From contig JAJPIQ010000081.1 in the NCBI GenBank assembly GCA_021324685.1, positions 1-64,000 on the forward strand: a DNA stretch of 64,000 bases. The letters are read 5' to 3'. The notes under the pieces were generated by a model. The model did not search any database. It was given only the letters and a program-made list of their open reading frames with translations, and was not told where the DNA came from. The stretch comes from Bacteroidota bacterium (lineage in GTDB: Bacteria; Bacteroidota; Ignavibacteria; Palsa-1295). The position numbers and the translations under genes were made by a program. Below, one piece after another: positions 1 to 7,465 of the stretch (position 1 is its first letter; each line of letters opens with the position of its first letter).

Positions 1-86
1 TACTTGAAGTCGAAGGCAGATGCGTTGGAGGCAAAAAAGACAATGGAAAAGCACGCGACAATGCAGAAAGAACAGTTTTTTTTCAT
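1..86 (-). CDS. exported protein, N-terminus only (runs off left edge)
   Basis: The minus strand from an ATG at 84-86 reads MKKNCSFCIVACF... and forms a clear signal peptide: two lysines, a hydrophobic core of about 15 residues and an ASA-type cleavage site followed by FDFK. The frame is open to the window edge, so only 28 codons are visible and the mature protein is unknown. It lies downstream of carB on the same strand, about 115 bases away. The plus strand is also open here (1-105), but that reading has no recognisable features and is probably a shadow. Function cannot be assigned. Confidence 0.6.
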   Translation of the reverse strand, partial: MKKNCSFCIVACFSIVFFASNASAFDFK

Positions 87-200
87 CGGGGTAAAAGCAA
101 GTTAAAGGAATAGTCCGACTGGATAGCCAGTCACAACCAACTTTAAAACTGCATCAAACTCCGCAATGGTTTCTGTGGGACAATGGCTTTTCTTCTCGAA

Positions 201-2015
201 TTAGCTGGGATATGTGCGTTTCAATTCTTTGTGTAATTCCTGCACGCTCCTAACCTCTCGCTTGCCTTTTCGCATGGAGCTTATCGCGCTGACGACGCTC
301 GCGGCAGCGGAGAGGGTGGTGATAAAGGGAACTTTGTGCTCGACCGCCGCCCAGCCGATTTGGTATTCGGCGATACGAGAAATTTCACCGCTGGGGGTGT
401 TGATGACGAGCTGGACCTCGTGGTTCTTGATCGCGTCAACGATATTGGGCCGCCCTTCACTGACCTTGCGGATCGATTCGGTCGGGATCCCGTGCTCCCG
501 AAGGAAGCGGGCGGTTCCGCTGGTCGCGATAATGCGAAATCCGAGATCGAAAAATCCGCGGATCACTTCGGTCGAGCGCGAGCGCTTGTCCTGGTCGCGC
601 AGCGAAACAAAGAGCGTCCCTTCAAGGGGCAATTTCATGTTTGCACCGGTGTGCGATTTCAGGATCGCTTCGCCGAAATCGGTTCCTACCCCCATGACCT
701 CACCGGTCGAGCGCATTTCCGGCCCTAAATACATCCGAACGCGTGGGAACTTGTCGAATGGGAAGACGGACTCCTTGATCGCAACGAACGGCGTTTTGCG
801 CTCGAAATCTTTCGTTCCGAGTTCTTTCAGCGTTTTGCCGACCATGACTTTGGCGGCGATCTTTGCAAGGGGGCGGCCCGTGGCTTTCGAAACAAACGGT
901 ACCGTGCGGCTCGCGCGAGGATTCACCTCCAGAACGTAAACGGTATCGTCCTTGAGCGCATATTGCACATTAATAAGCCCAACGACTTCCAGCGCCTGGG
1001 CAAGTTTACGCGTATAGTTCGCAATGACCTCGTAGTTCTTGTCCGAAATGTAATAGGGAGGAATAACGCTCGAAGAATCTCCGGAATGGATGCCAGCTTC
1101 TTCGATGTGCTGCATGATGCCGCCAATAATGACGGTCCCCGATTTATCGCGGACGGCATCGACATCGAACTCGTAGGCGTCTTCCAAAAATCGGTCAATA
1201 AGAATCGGATGGCTGGGGCTCACACCGCGGGCGTTCGCCATGTATTCGGCAATGGCCTCGGGCCGGTAGCAAATTTCCATGGCGCGGCCGCCAAGTACAT
1301 AGCTTGGGCGAACGAGGACCGGATAACCAACGCGTTCGGCCACACGCACCGCTTCTTCCGTTTCGAACGCCGTCCCGTACGGCGGGCATTTGATCTGAAG
1401 GCGGTCGATGAGTTCCCCAAAGCGCTTTCGGTCTTCCGCGACGTCGATCATGTCCGGCGCGGTCCCCAGAATTGGAACGCCTGCGGCCTCGAGTTGCTTC
1501 GCAAGTTTGAGCGGGGTCTGTCCGCCGAACGTGACGATGACTCCATCGGGCTTTTCGAAATCGAGGACGTTCATGACGTCTTCGAAGGTCAGCGGCTCGA
1601 AATAGAGCTTGTTGCAAGTATCGTAATCGGTCGAGACCGTCTCGGGATTGCAGTTGATCATGATCGTCTCGAAACCTTCTTCTTCGAGCGCGAGCGCGGC
1701 ATGGACACAGCAATAATCGAACTCGATACCCTGACCGATCCGGTTCGGCCCGCCGCCTAAGATCACAATCTTTTTCGTATCGGACCGATGCGATTCGTTC
1801 TCCTCTTCATACGTCGAATAATGATACGGCGTCTCAGCGGAAAACTCCGCGGCACAGGTGTCGACGGTCTTAAAGACGGGGAGCTGGCCAAGTTCTTTGC
1901 GCTTCGCGCGAACCTCTTCTTCACTCACGTGAAAAATTTCTGCAATCTGTCGGTCAGAGAAGCCGTCGCGCTTGGCGCGGTAAAGAAGATCGGAATCGAT
2001 GGTGAGTTGGGGCAT
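201..2015 (-). CDS. carB: carbamoyl-phosphate synthase large subunit, C-terminal half (split CarB)
   Basis: This 604-residue protein corresponds to about residue 480 to the end of a full-length CarB: the end of the oligomerisation domain (TVDTCAAEF, YSTYEEE), the second ATP-grasp domain that phosphorylates carbamate (GGGPNRIGQGIEFDYCC, NCNPETVSTDYD), and the C-terminal MGS-like allosteric domain (IIATSGTARFL, VINTPSGE), ending at VQELHKELK like other CarB proteins. The N-terminal carboxyphosphate-forming half is not in the 500 bases upstream or elsewhere in the window. Split carB genes of this kind are known, for example in Methanocaldococcus and Aquifex, and the length fits their C-terminal piece. 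I chose the ATG at 2015 because the residues upstream of it have no CarB character. The product makes carbamoyl phosphate for pyrimidine and arginine synthesis with CarA. Confidence 0.93.
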   Translation of the reverse strand: MPQLTIDSDLLYRAKRDGFSDRQIAEIFHVSEEEVRAKRKELGQLPVFKTVDTCAAEFSAETPYHYSTYEEENESHRSDTKKIVILGGGPNRIGQGIEFDYCCVHAALALEEEGFETIMINCNPETVSTDYDTCNKLYFEPLTFEDVMNVLDFEKPDGVIVTFGGQTPLKLAKQLEAAGVPILGTAPDMIDVAEDRKRFGELIDRLQIKCPPYGTAFETEEAVRVAERVGYPVLVRPSYVLGGRAMEICYRPEAIAEYMANARGVSPSHPILIDRFLEDAYEFDVDAVRDKSGTVIIGGIMQHIEEAGIHSGDSSSVIPPYYISDKNYEVIANYTRKLAQALEVVGLINVQYALKDDTVYVLEVNPRASRTVPFVSKATGRPLAKIAAKVMVGKTLKELGTKDFERKTPFVAIKESVFPFDKFPRVRMYLGPEMRSTGEVMGVGTDFGEAILKSHTGANMKLPLEGTLFVSLRDQDKRSRSTEVIRGFFDLGFRIIATSGTARFLREHGIPTESIRKVSEGRPNIVDAIKNHEVQLVINTPSGEISRIAEYQIGWAAVEHKVPFITTLSAAASVVSAISSMRKGKREVRSVQELHKELKRTYPS

Positions 2016-2274
2016 CGAGAGTAATAAACATCGAAATCGGCAAAAGCTCTCCGATTCATTTTTTTCTTTTTTTCGAGAACCTGGCGCGCAAAATGATGTT
2101 GAAAAGAGTGAATGATCGCGCGGGACACTCATATGCGATAGACCGGAGTCTTCATTTCCGTCTCTAATCCATAGAGCAAGCCTTAAGTGGTCCTGGCACA
2201 TGTCGCGAATGCGGTGCGCCTCGATCCTTTTGGTTTGTTTGACCGAAATAAGATTCGCACCTTATAGGTATAAA

Positions 2275-2336
2275 AGCCGAGTGTTACGCGCGCGATGTAT
2301 AAAGCCACGGCAGCTCTGCTGATCCGTGGCTTTTTT
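2275..2336 (+). ncRNA. possible small RNA ending in an intrinsic terminator
   Basis: A promoter-like pair TTGACC (2239-2244) and TATAGG (2263-2268), spaced 18 bases, precedes an intrinsic terminator whose stem is at 2302-2310 and 2324-2332. No open reading frame lies between them, so a transcript of about 60 nucleotides is possible. The terminator has no protein gene to serve on the plus strand, since carB runs on the other strand. This is inference from signals only; no known RNA family was recognised. Confidence 0.25.
2302..2336 (+). terminator. intrinsic terminator
   Basis: A 9-bp stem, AAGCCACGG paired with CCGTGGCTT, encloses a 13-base loop and is followed by a T-run (TTTTTTA). The T-run is on the plus strand only, so it stops plus-strand transcription. 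Confidence 0.75.
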
Positions 2337-2524
2337 ATTGGAGCTCTGATCTGTTTTTTTGACCATGTCTCGTCCCTGGCCGCAATATAGTTACCGCCCA
2401 GTTTTTCCGATGAAGAAAATTTTTGTATGCGAGGAGAGTCCGTTGGAATATCGATTGTGCAAAAAATATTCGTACGTTCAAATACGTATTACTCGTTATC
2501 AGAACATTATTTTAAAGGTACACT

Positions 2525-2692
2525 ATGACATCGAAAAATAAACGCGGATTTGCCGCGATGGAGCCCGACGAACAGCGTCGGATGGCAAGCAAAGGCGGCC
2601 GAGACGTTCATAATAAGGGGCGGAGTGGTTCGGAGCGATCCGACCGGAACGACGATCGGCGGCGGAGTTCGCGCAGCAGCCGGAGCCGCTAA
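2525..2692 (+). CDS. KGG-motif stress peptide with Arg/Ser-rich tail
   Basis: A 55-residue basic peptide. Residues 7-32 match the KGG family (YciG/Con-10-like general stress proteins): RGFAAM at 7-12, then an EQRRMASKGGR core and an HNKG end. The remaining 23 residues form an Arg/Ser/Asp-rich tail with SRSSRSR at the end, not part of the KGG motif. The gene has an AAAGG ribosome-binding site 7 bases before ATG and its own terminator directly after, so it is probably monocistronic. KGG proteins are linked to stress and stationary phase in enterobacteria and Bacillus; their molecular role is not established. Confidence 0.8.
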   Translation: MTSKNKRGFAAMEPDEQRRMASKGGRDVHNKGRSGSERSDRNDDRRRSSRSSRSR

Positions 2693-2706
2693 TCTGTCGA
2701 AAAAGG

Positions 2707-2760
2707 AATGCTTGCGAGCGATGCCGGCATGTTGCGGCTATTGTTCGCAAGCATTTTATT
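2707..2760 (+). terminator. intrinsic terminator of the KGG gene
   Basis: A perfect 11-bp inverted repeat, AATGCTTGCGA (2707-2717) and TCGCAAGCATT (2745-2755), is followed by TTATTTT. It starts 14 bases after the stop codon of the KGG gene. Confidence 0.8.
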
Positions 2761-2795
2761 TTAAGTACAAGAATTCATTTTTCTATAGCAAGATG

Positions 2796-3476
2796 TCATT
2801 TTAGATACTGGATGAGTTCTGAGAGTCGCTCGATCCGCGGCCCTTCCCAATCTTCTTCTGCGTTCTGCCGGTAATCGTTCAGGAGCCACGAAGGCCGGAT
2901 CATCACGACATCGAATCCCAGTTTCCTTGCGGCGGCAAGTTCGCCGTTGTCGCCATCGGCAACGAAGAGGCATTCCGCTGCCTTCACGTTCATTCGTTCC
3001 AATGCGCGTTCGTAAAACTCAGGCATCGGTTTGCGGAGCCGCTCGCTCGATGAAAACAGGGGGTGATCGATAACGGCCGCAAATTCAAGGTTCGGCCATA
3101 GCATAGGGACTTCGTCCGTACAATTCGAAAGAAGCCCGGTCCGGATTCCTCTGGACCGGATCGAGATTATCGTTTCCAGTGCGTCGGGTCGAGGGATGAG
3201 CCAGTTCCTCGTATAGTGAATTCGAATTTCTACAGCGCGATCGAGACCGGCAGCACGATACGGGGTCGAGCAGCAGGCCGCTGCGGCTGCAATGGATTCT
3301 TTTACCGTTGCATGCATGCCGCGCGCCCGATCGTGGAACGTTGTTTTCCAGCCTTCACGGTATTCCTGCGGCGATATGTTTAGCACGGATGCAATTTCGT
3401 GATGCAAGGCGTGCACTTCCGCTTCGGTCGGATTGTCGGTTAAGGTTCCAAACAGATCGAAAAGTACGGCTTTCAT
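2796..3476 (-). CDS. HAD-superfamily hydrolase (subfamily IA)
   Basis: A 226-residue protein with all four HAD motifs in order: nucleophile Asp7 in FDLFGTL, the Ser/Thr motif LLSNCTD near 117, the Lys of the RKPMPEFY segment near 149, and the acidic metal motif VADGDNGE near 172. The helical cap between motifs I and II is the size expected for subfamily IA. The second aspartate of the usual DxD motif is Phe here, as in haloacid-dehalogenase-like members, so a phosphatase role is likely but not certain. The substrate is unknown. The start lies 3 bases after the stop of the small upstream gene, so the two form an operon. Confidence 0.85.
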   Translation of the reverse strand: MKAVLFDLFGTLTDNPTEAEVHALHHEIASVLNISPQEYREGWKTTFHDRARGMHATVKESIAAAAACCSTPYRAAGLDRAVEIRIHYTRNWLIPRPDALETIISIRSRGIRTGLLSNCTDEVPMLWPNLEFAAVIDHPLFSSSERLRKPMPEFYERALERMNVKAAECLFVADGDNGELAAARKLGFDVVMIRPSWLLNDYRQNAEEDWEGPRIERLSELIQYLK

Positions 3477-3479
3477 TTT

Positions 3480-3737
3480 CTATTTAATTTCCAATAGCGA
3501 TTGAACCATCGAGATCAAAGCTTCCCGTTGAGGAGCAGTGTTCACGGGCAGGCGACGAAAGTCATCCCATTCTCGGACATCGGCAAATAGTCCCTCCGGG
3601 TCTTCATGGAAGTGAAGAAACGATTTAGATCCCCGGTAAAAACAGCCGCGAGATTTTTCTTTCAATCCGCCGATCCCACGAATGCTTTCGAGAAGGGGCT
3701 CCAGCCGATCGAGTGTGGCCGCCGTGGCATGCTTCAT
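3480..3737 (-). CDS. conserved small protein of unknown function
   Basis: An 85-residue protein with a sequence pattern I associate with a widespread uncharacterised family: MKHAT start, a helical LEPLLESIR segment, then GCFYRGSKSFLHFHEDPEGLFADVR and a VNTAPQR segment. The His-rich FLHFHED core could bind a ligand or metal, but no function is established. No signal peptide or membrane segment is seen. It is the first gene of a two-gene operon with the HAD hydrolase. Confidence 0.7.
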   Translation of the reverse strand: MKHATAATLDRLEPLLESIRGIGGLKEKSRGCFYRGSKSFLHFHEDPEGLFADVREWDDFRRLPVNTAPQREALISMVQSLLEIK

Positions 3738-3796
3738 AATTCTTTAACAGCCAAATAGCTCAAAACAGCCAAATTCAAGCGAAATTTCTTTATTGC

Positions 3797-3825
3797 TTGC
3801 ATTTCGAGAAAAAAATATGTAAATT
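3797..3825 (+). promoter_or_regulatory. candidate promoter of the exported protein at 3840
   Basis: TTGCAT (3797-3802) and TAAATT (3820-3825) are separated by 17 bases. Transcription would start around 3832, only about 8 bases before the ATG, which would give a nearly leaderless message. Confidence 0.35.
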
Positions 3826-3839
3826 ATAGATCTACAAAT

Positions 3840-4628
3840 ATGAAAATCGGTATACTGCTTGGATTTCTTCTGCTGGGCGCGTGGCCGTGTCAGGCGCAGC
3901 ATATTGAAATTCGAAACCAGCCATCTCACGTCGATGGCAATGAAATAACGCTTTCGCATATGGCGGAGCGGCGGATTGAACGGTTCCTTGGTCACATGTT
4001 CCCTATGCGACAAATGCGGCGCTATGCAAGAGAAGTGGACGACCGGCCGGCTCCCAGCCGTCCCACCGAGCGAAGTATTGCTTACACGGTCATTTCCCAA
4101 GAGGGCATGCGATTTATAGTTGCGGGCTATACGGCCCGATGGAACGAGCCCGTTAACGTCCTTGCCATCTATCGGATGGAACCTGCCGGGCCAAACCAGG
4201 TCTGGCGCTCTCGGCCGTGGCAAGCCAGTTATTCCGGGATAGAGTTTCGCGTTGCCATGGAAGGCGCGAGGAACATCGTTCTCTTCAAAGAAGGTGGCGC
4301 CGAAGACGGGTTTGTGCTGGCAGGAATTTTTTCTTTTCTTAACGAGCCGAGCGGCCTGCTTATTCGCGATCTTACTCCGTCACTGCCGTGGCTTCGAGCC
4401 GAAGCCCGGTTTCCATTTCATCCCCTGTATGCCCAGCGCGTTCAGCTCGAGTCCGGTGAAGACCATTCGCTTATTCTTACTGCAAGCGACGAAGCGTATA
4501 ACGTTAGCATGACCTCGTACGTACAGCCCCGAAGGGCGTGGAGGTACAATAGGACCCACGAACGGTTCGAATGCGTACGTTCCGAACATCCCGGGACAGG
4601 AATATTAAGCGATCGATCGAAACGCTGA
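3840..4628 (+). CDS. exported protein of unknown function
   Basis: A 262-residue protein with a signal peptide (MKIGILLGFLLLGAWPC, cleavage after CQAQ). The mature part has no motif I recognise; it has several Trp/Arg-rich segments and predicted short beta strands, such as FIVAGYTARW and GIEFRVAME. It stands alone between a divergent operon and the sigma-factor gene. Its 3' end overlaps, in another frame, the start of a possible VOC-gene remnant. Confidence 0.65.
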   Translation: MKIGILLGFLLLGAWPCQAQHIEIRNQPSHVDGNEITLSHMAERRIERFLGHMFPMRQMRRYAREVDDRPAPSRPTERSIAYTVISQEGMRFIVAGYTARWNEPVNVLAIYRMEPAGPNQVWRSRPWQASYSGIEFRVAMEGARNIVLFKEGGAEDGFVLAGIFSFLNEPSGLLIRDLTPSLPWLRAEARFPFHPLYAQRVQLESGEDHSLILTASDEAYNVSMTSYVQPRRAWRYNRTHERFECVRSEHPGTGILSDRSKR

Positions 4629-4630
4629 AA

Positions 4631-4729
4631 TGCCAGAAATCCGATATTCCGGAAAGTACGGGGCGTTTTGCCGTTTTTTCCGACCCCCAGGGAGCGATCA
4701 TCGGAATTTATCAGGTCCGCAGGAACTGA
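4631..4729 (+). pseudogene. remnant of a VOC/glyoxalase-family gene (C-terminus only)
   Basis: One plus-strand frame ends SDIPESTGRFAVFSDPQGA, then IIGIYQV and a stop at 4727-4729. The pattern of an IP, then GRFAV, DPQGA and a short hydrophobic end matches the last strand pair of VOC-fold proteins (glyoxalase, PhnB-like). Nothing upstream in this frame resembles the rest of the roughly 120-residue fold; it runs into the 3' end of the exported-protein gene. I read it as a decayed or truncated copy. A chance match is the alternative. Confidence 0.45.
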
Positions 4730-4846
4730 GTTTGGATGAACTTCCTTTCAAAGTACTGCCCCAAGGCATTTTAATTCATTGCCGCACTTCGGCAAAATAG
4801 CTACTTCGAACGTGAGCGCTCTTGCCCCAGGCCGCTCGCTCATGGT

Positions 4847-5815
4847 ATGGACTGGAAAAATATGTACGACGACGATGGATTCGTCGCGGATGAACCTGCC
4901 GGTACAATAGACGAACCCGTCTCATCGAGTTGGAATGATTTGCCATCCTCGTTGGAACCGGCGCACCTCGAACAACGCCCCGTTGCCAAACGGCCACGCT
5001 CGCGCGCAAAAAAAACGGAGGCAGATCCCGAACGGGAAGCGTTCGACCGCATCCTGCTCGATCTCTTCGAACAAATCGCAATGGAACGCTCGGAGTTGGC
5101 CTTTAACGAGCTGTACGAACGGTTTGCGCCAAACATTCGCGCGATCGTCCGGCGATTTGTTAAGACCGAGGAGGATACGCTCGATCTTGTACAGGAAGTG
5201 TTTTTAAAGGTCTGGCTCGAGGGAAGCGAGCTTTGCAAGGTCAATAAAAATCCGTCTGCATGGTTGTACACGATGGCCAAAAATCGTGTCTTTAGCGAAA
5301 TGCGAACTCCGCGATTCCAGAGTCGTCGCCTGACGGAATCGTTCGAAATCGAAAAGCACCAGGACCTATTCCTCGACGGTCGTACGCCGGATCGGGAACT
5401 CGACTTGCGCGAATCGCAGATGGAGATCCGCGGAGCGCTTCGCGAGCTTTCTCCGCTACAGCGGAAGGCCATCGAACTGGTCTATTTCGGAGGGCTAACG
5501 CAAAAAGATGCGGCCGAAAAACTTCAGGTCCCGGCCACGTCGATCGGTAACATTGTGCATGGGGCGATCCTGCAGTTACGGAAACTGCTCGATCCGCACA
5601 TCGGGGAACCGGTCAAGCCGCGGCCCTCGAAGAAGAAAAAAATGCGCGAACAACAGCGTAAGACCATGCTGCTGCCACATGTCGATCTGTTACTCGCGGA
5701 TATTCGAAACGATAAAGAGTTTTGGACTTTTAAAGAGCACGTCGATGAGAGCAATCCGTATGCGGCGTTGTTCAGAGAACCGGAGGGCAACGATCTCGTC
5801 ACGCCTAATTCGTAA
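4847..5815 (+). CDS. ECF-type RNA polymerase sigma factor with N- and C-terminal extensions
   Basis: A 322-residue protein. Region 2 lies at about residues 84-153 (AFNELYERFAPNIRAIVRR, DLVQEVFLKVW, AWLYTMAKNRV) and region 4 at about 190-250 (LRELSPLQRKAIELVYFGGLTQKDAA, then a helix-turn-helix). Typical ECF factors are about 180-200 residues. This one adds about 80 acidic and basic residues in front and about 70 behind, starting with a KPRPSKKKK stretch. No anti-sigma gene is adjacent; tldD follows after 33 bases. The C-terminal extension may regulate the factor, as in some ECF groups that lack anti-sigma partners, but this is inference. Confidence 0.88.
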   Translation: MDWKNMYDDDGFVADEPAGTIDEPVSSSWNDLPSSLEPAHLEQRPVAKRPRSRAKKTEADPEREAFDRILLDLFEQIAMERSELAFNELYERFAPNIRAIVRRFVKTEEDTLDLVQEVFLKVWLEGSELCKVNKNPSAWLYTMAKNRVFSEMRTPRFQSRRLTESFEIEKHQDLFLDGRTPDRELDLRESQMEIRGALRELSPLQRKAIELVYFGGLTQKDAAEKLQVPATSIGNIVHGAILQLRKLLDPHIGEPVKPRPSKKKKMREQQRKTMLLPHVDLLLADIRNDKEFWTFKEHVDESNPYAALFREPEGNDLVTPNS

Positions 5816-5848
5816 TTAACCCACCGGCCGGCAGGCCGCAACTGTAGT

Positions 5849-7465
5849 ATGGACCGACGCCTTTTTTTAAAAGGAGTTCTCGCCACGGGCGCGCTTACGC
5901 TGGGCGATCTCGATCTCAGCCTGGCACGTCGAGCTCGTGCCTTCGATAACCCACTTTCCACTCCATCGAAATCCGAGCAGGACCTTGCCGAGGCGCTCAT
6001 CGCGCAAGCCAGGTCGCTCGGCGCTACGTATTGCGACGTCCGCCTCGTACGGATGCTGGCGCAGTCTGTGAGCGCGCGGGATAATATCGTAACGGGTCTT
6101 TCCGATTCGGAATCCTACGGGCTGGGGATCCGCGTGATTAAAAATGGTACGTGGGGATTTTCTGCGACGCGAGAAGTCTCGCTCGATGCCGGAAAAACGG
6201 CAGCGCAGGAAGCGGTGACCATGGCAGAAAGTAATTCGAAACTGCAGCGCGTTCCGCTCGATCTCGCCCCGGTCGCAGCCGTGCAGTCCGAATGGAAGAC
6301 TCCCATTCAAAAAAATCCATTCGAAGTTTCTTTCAAGGACCGTGCTCAGTTCTTGCTCGACATGCACGCGCTTGCAGCCAGCGTCCCCATGGGCAATAAT
6401 CGCCTAACGCTGCACTCGAATTTACGCTGCGTACGCGAAGAGAAATATTTTGCCTCGAGCGAAGGCTCGAAGATATGGCAGGAAATCACGAGGATGGACC
6501 CTTCCACGTGGGCCATTGTGGCCGATCCAGCGAAGGGTGAATTTGCTTCCCGAGCGCTGTTTGTATTACCCCAGGGCCGAGGGTTCGAGTATGTGGAGCA
6601 ATATCCTTACAAAGACGAGATAAAACAGGCCGCCGCCGATGCGCACGAAAAGATTAGCGCAGTCTCCGTCGAGCCGGGGAAGTACGATCTCATCCTTCAT
6701 CCGACGCATTTGTGGCTCACCATCCATGAAACCGTTGGACATCCGACCGAACTCGATCGCATTTTAGGCTACGAGGCAAATTTTGCTGGAACAAGTTTTC
6801 TGACGCCGGACAAGTGGAAAGATTATCCCTATGGCTCCGATTATATGAATATCGTTGCGGATCGAACGCAGGATGGCGCGCTCGCAACCGTCGGGTTCGA
6901 TGACGATGGCGTTGCGGCCCAATCGTACCCGCTCATACAAAAAGGAGAGCTCGTTGCCCTGCAAACGACGCGAGAGCAGGCGAAAGCTAATGGCGAAACG
7001 GCCTCTCGCGGCGAAAGTTATGCCGAAGGGTGGTGGAACATTCCGTTCCAGCGGATGCCGAACGTTAGTTTGCAGCCGAACCCAAAGAAAAAGTCCCTTG
7101 ACGATATCGTAAAGGATACAGGCAAAGGCATTCTCATAAAAGGGAACTCGAGTTACTCGATCGACCAGCAACGGTATAATTTTCAGTTTAGCGGGCAGGT
7201 TGCCTTTGCGGTCGAAGATGGAAAGATCACCCACATGCTGCGTGACGTCGCCTATTATGGTAAGACGGAAAAATTCTGGAACGAACTCGATGCCCTGGGA
7301 GACCAAACAGAATATATGCTCGGCGGTGCCATGTACGATGGCAAAGGGGAGCCCATGCAATCGAATCCGGTCTCGCACGGATGTCCCGTCGCTCGATTTG
7401 CAAACCAGCGCGTGATCAATACACGCCAGCAGTCTGCCAATAGCCGGAAAGGAATGATGTCATGA
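5849..7465 (+). CDS. tldD: TldD-family metalloprotease subunit with Tat signal
   Basis: A 538-residue TldD homologue. The zinc motif HETVGH (HExxxH) is at residues 293-298, followed by PTELDR, as in the protease subunit of the E. coli TldD/TldE heterodimer, which degrades unfolded peptides and helps mature microcin B17. The N-terminus MDRRLFLKGVLATGALTL is a twin-arginine signal (RRLFLK), so the subunit is probably exported folded; E. coli TldD is cytosolic. The stop codon overlaps the start of the partner gene by 4 bases (ATGA), so the two are co-translated. Confidence 0.92.
   Translation: MDRRLFLKGVLATGALTLGDLDLSLARRARAFDNPLSTPSKSEQDLAEALIAQARSLGATYCDVRLVRMLAQSVSARDNIVTGLSDSESYGLGIRVIKNGTWGFSATREVSLDAGKTAAQEAVTMAESNSKLQRVPLDLAPVAAVQSEWKTPIQKNPFEVSFKDRAQFLLDMHALAASVPMGNNRLTLHSNLRCVREEKYFASSEGSKIWQEITRMDPSTWAIVADPAKGEFASRALFVLPQGRGFEYVEQYPYKDEIKQAAADAHEKISAVSVEPGKYDLILHPTHLWLTIHETVGHPTELDRILGYEANFAGTSFLTPDKWKDYPYGSDYMNIVADRTQDGALATVGFDDDGVAAQSYPLIQKGELVALQTTREQAKANGETASRGESYAEGWWNIPFQRMPNVSLQPNPKKKSLDDIVKDTGKGILIKGNSSYSIDQQRYNFQFSGQVAFAVEDGKITHMLRDVAYYGKTEKFWNELDALGDQTEYMLGGAMYDGKGEPMQSNPVSHGCPVARFANQRVINTRQQSANSRKGMMS

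Larger units (their letters stand above)
2016..2524. other. 508-base intergenic region upstream of carB and the KGG gene
   Basis: No protein gene is supported here. The in-frame upstream extension of carB (to 2201) shows no family similarity and is treated as non-coding. The region should hold the carB promoter on the minus strand. On the plus strand it holds a promoter-like pair, a strong intrinsic terminator (listed separately), and an AT-rich stretch leading into the KGG gene with the ribosome-binding sequence AAAGG at about 2514-2518. Confidence 0.5.

Noticed and set aside
1-105. Plus-strand open frame at the left edge
   Set aside because: It has no recognisable features, while the opposite strand in the same place encodes a clear signal peptide; kept only as the minus-strand gene.
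1788-2201. Extension of carB to the ATG at 2201
   Set aside because: Residues before the ATG at 2015 show no similarity to CarB and have non-coding composition.
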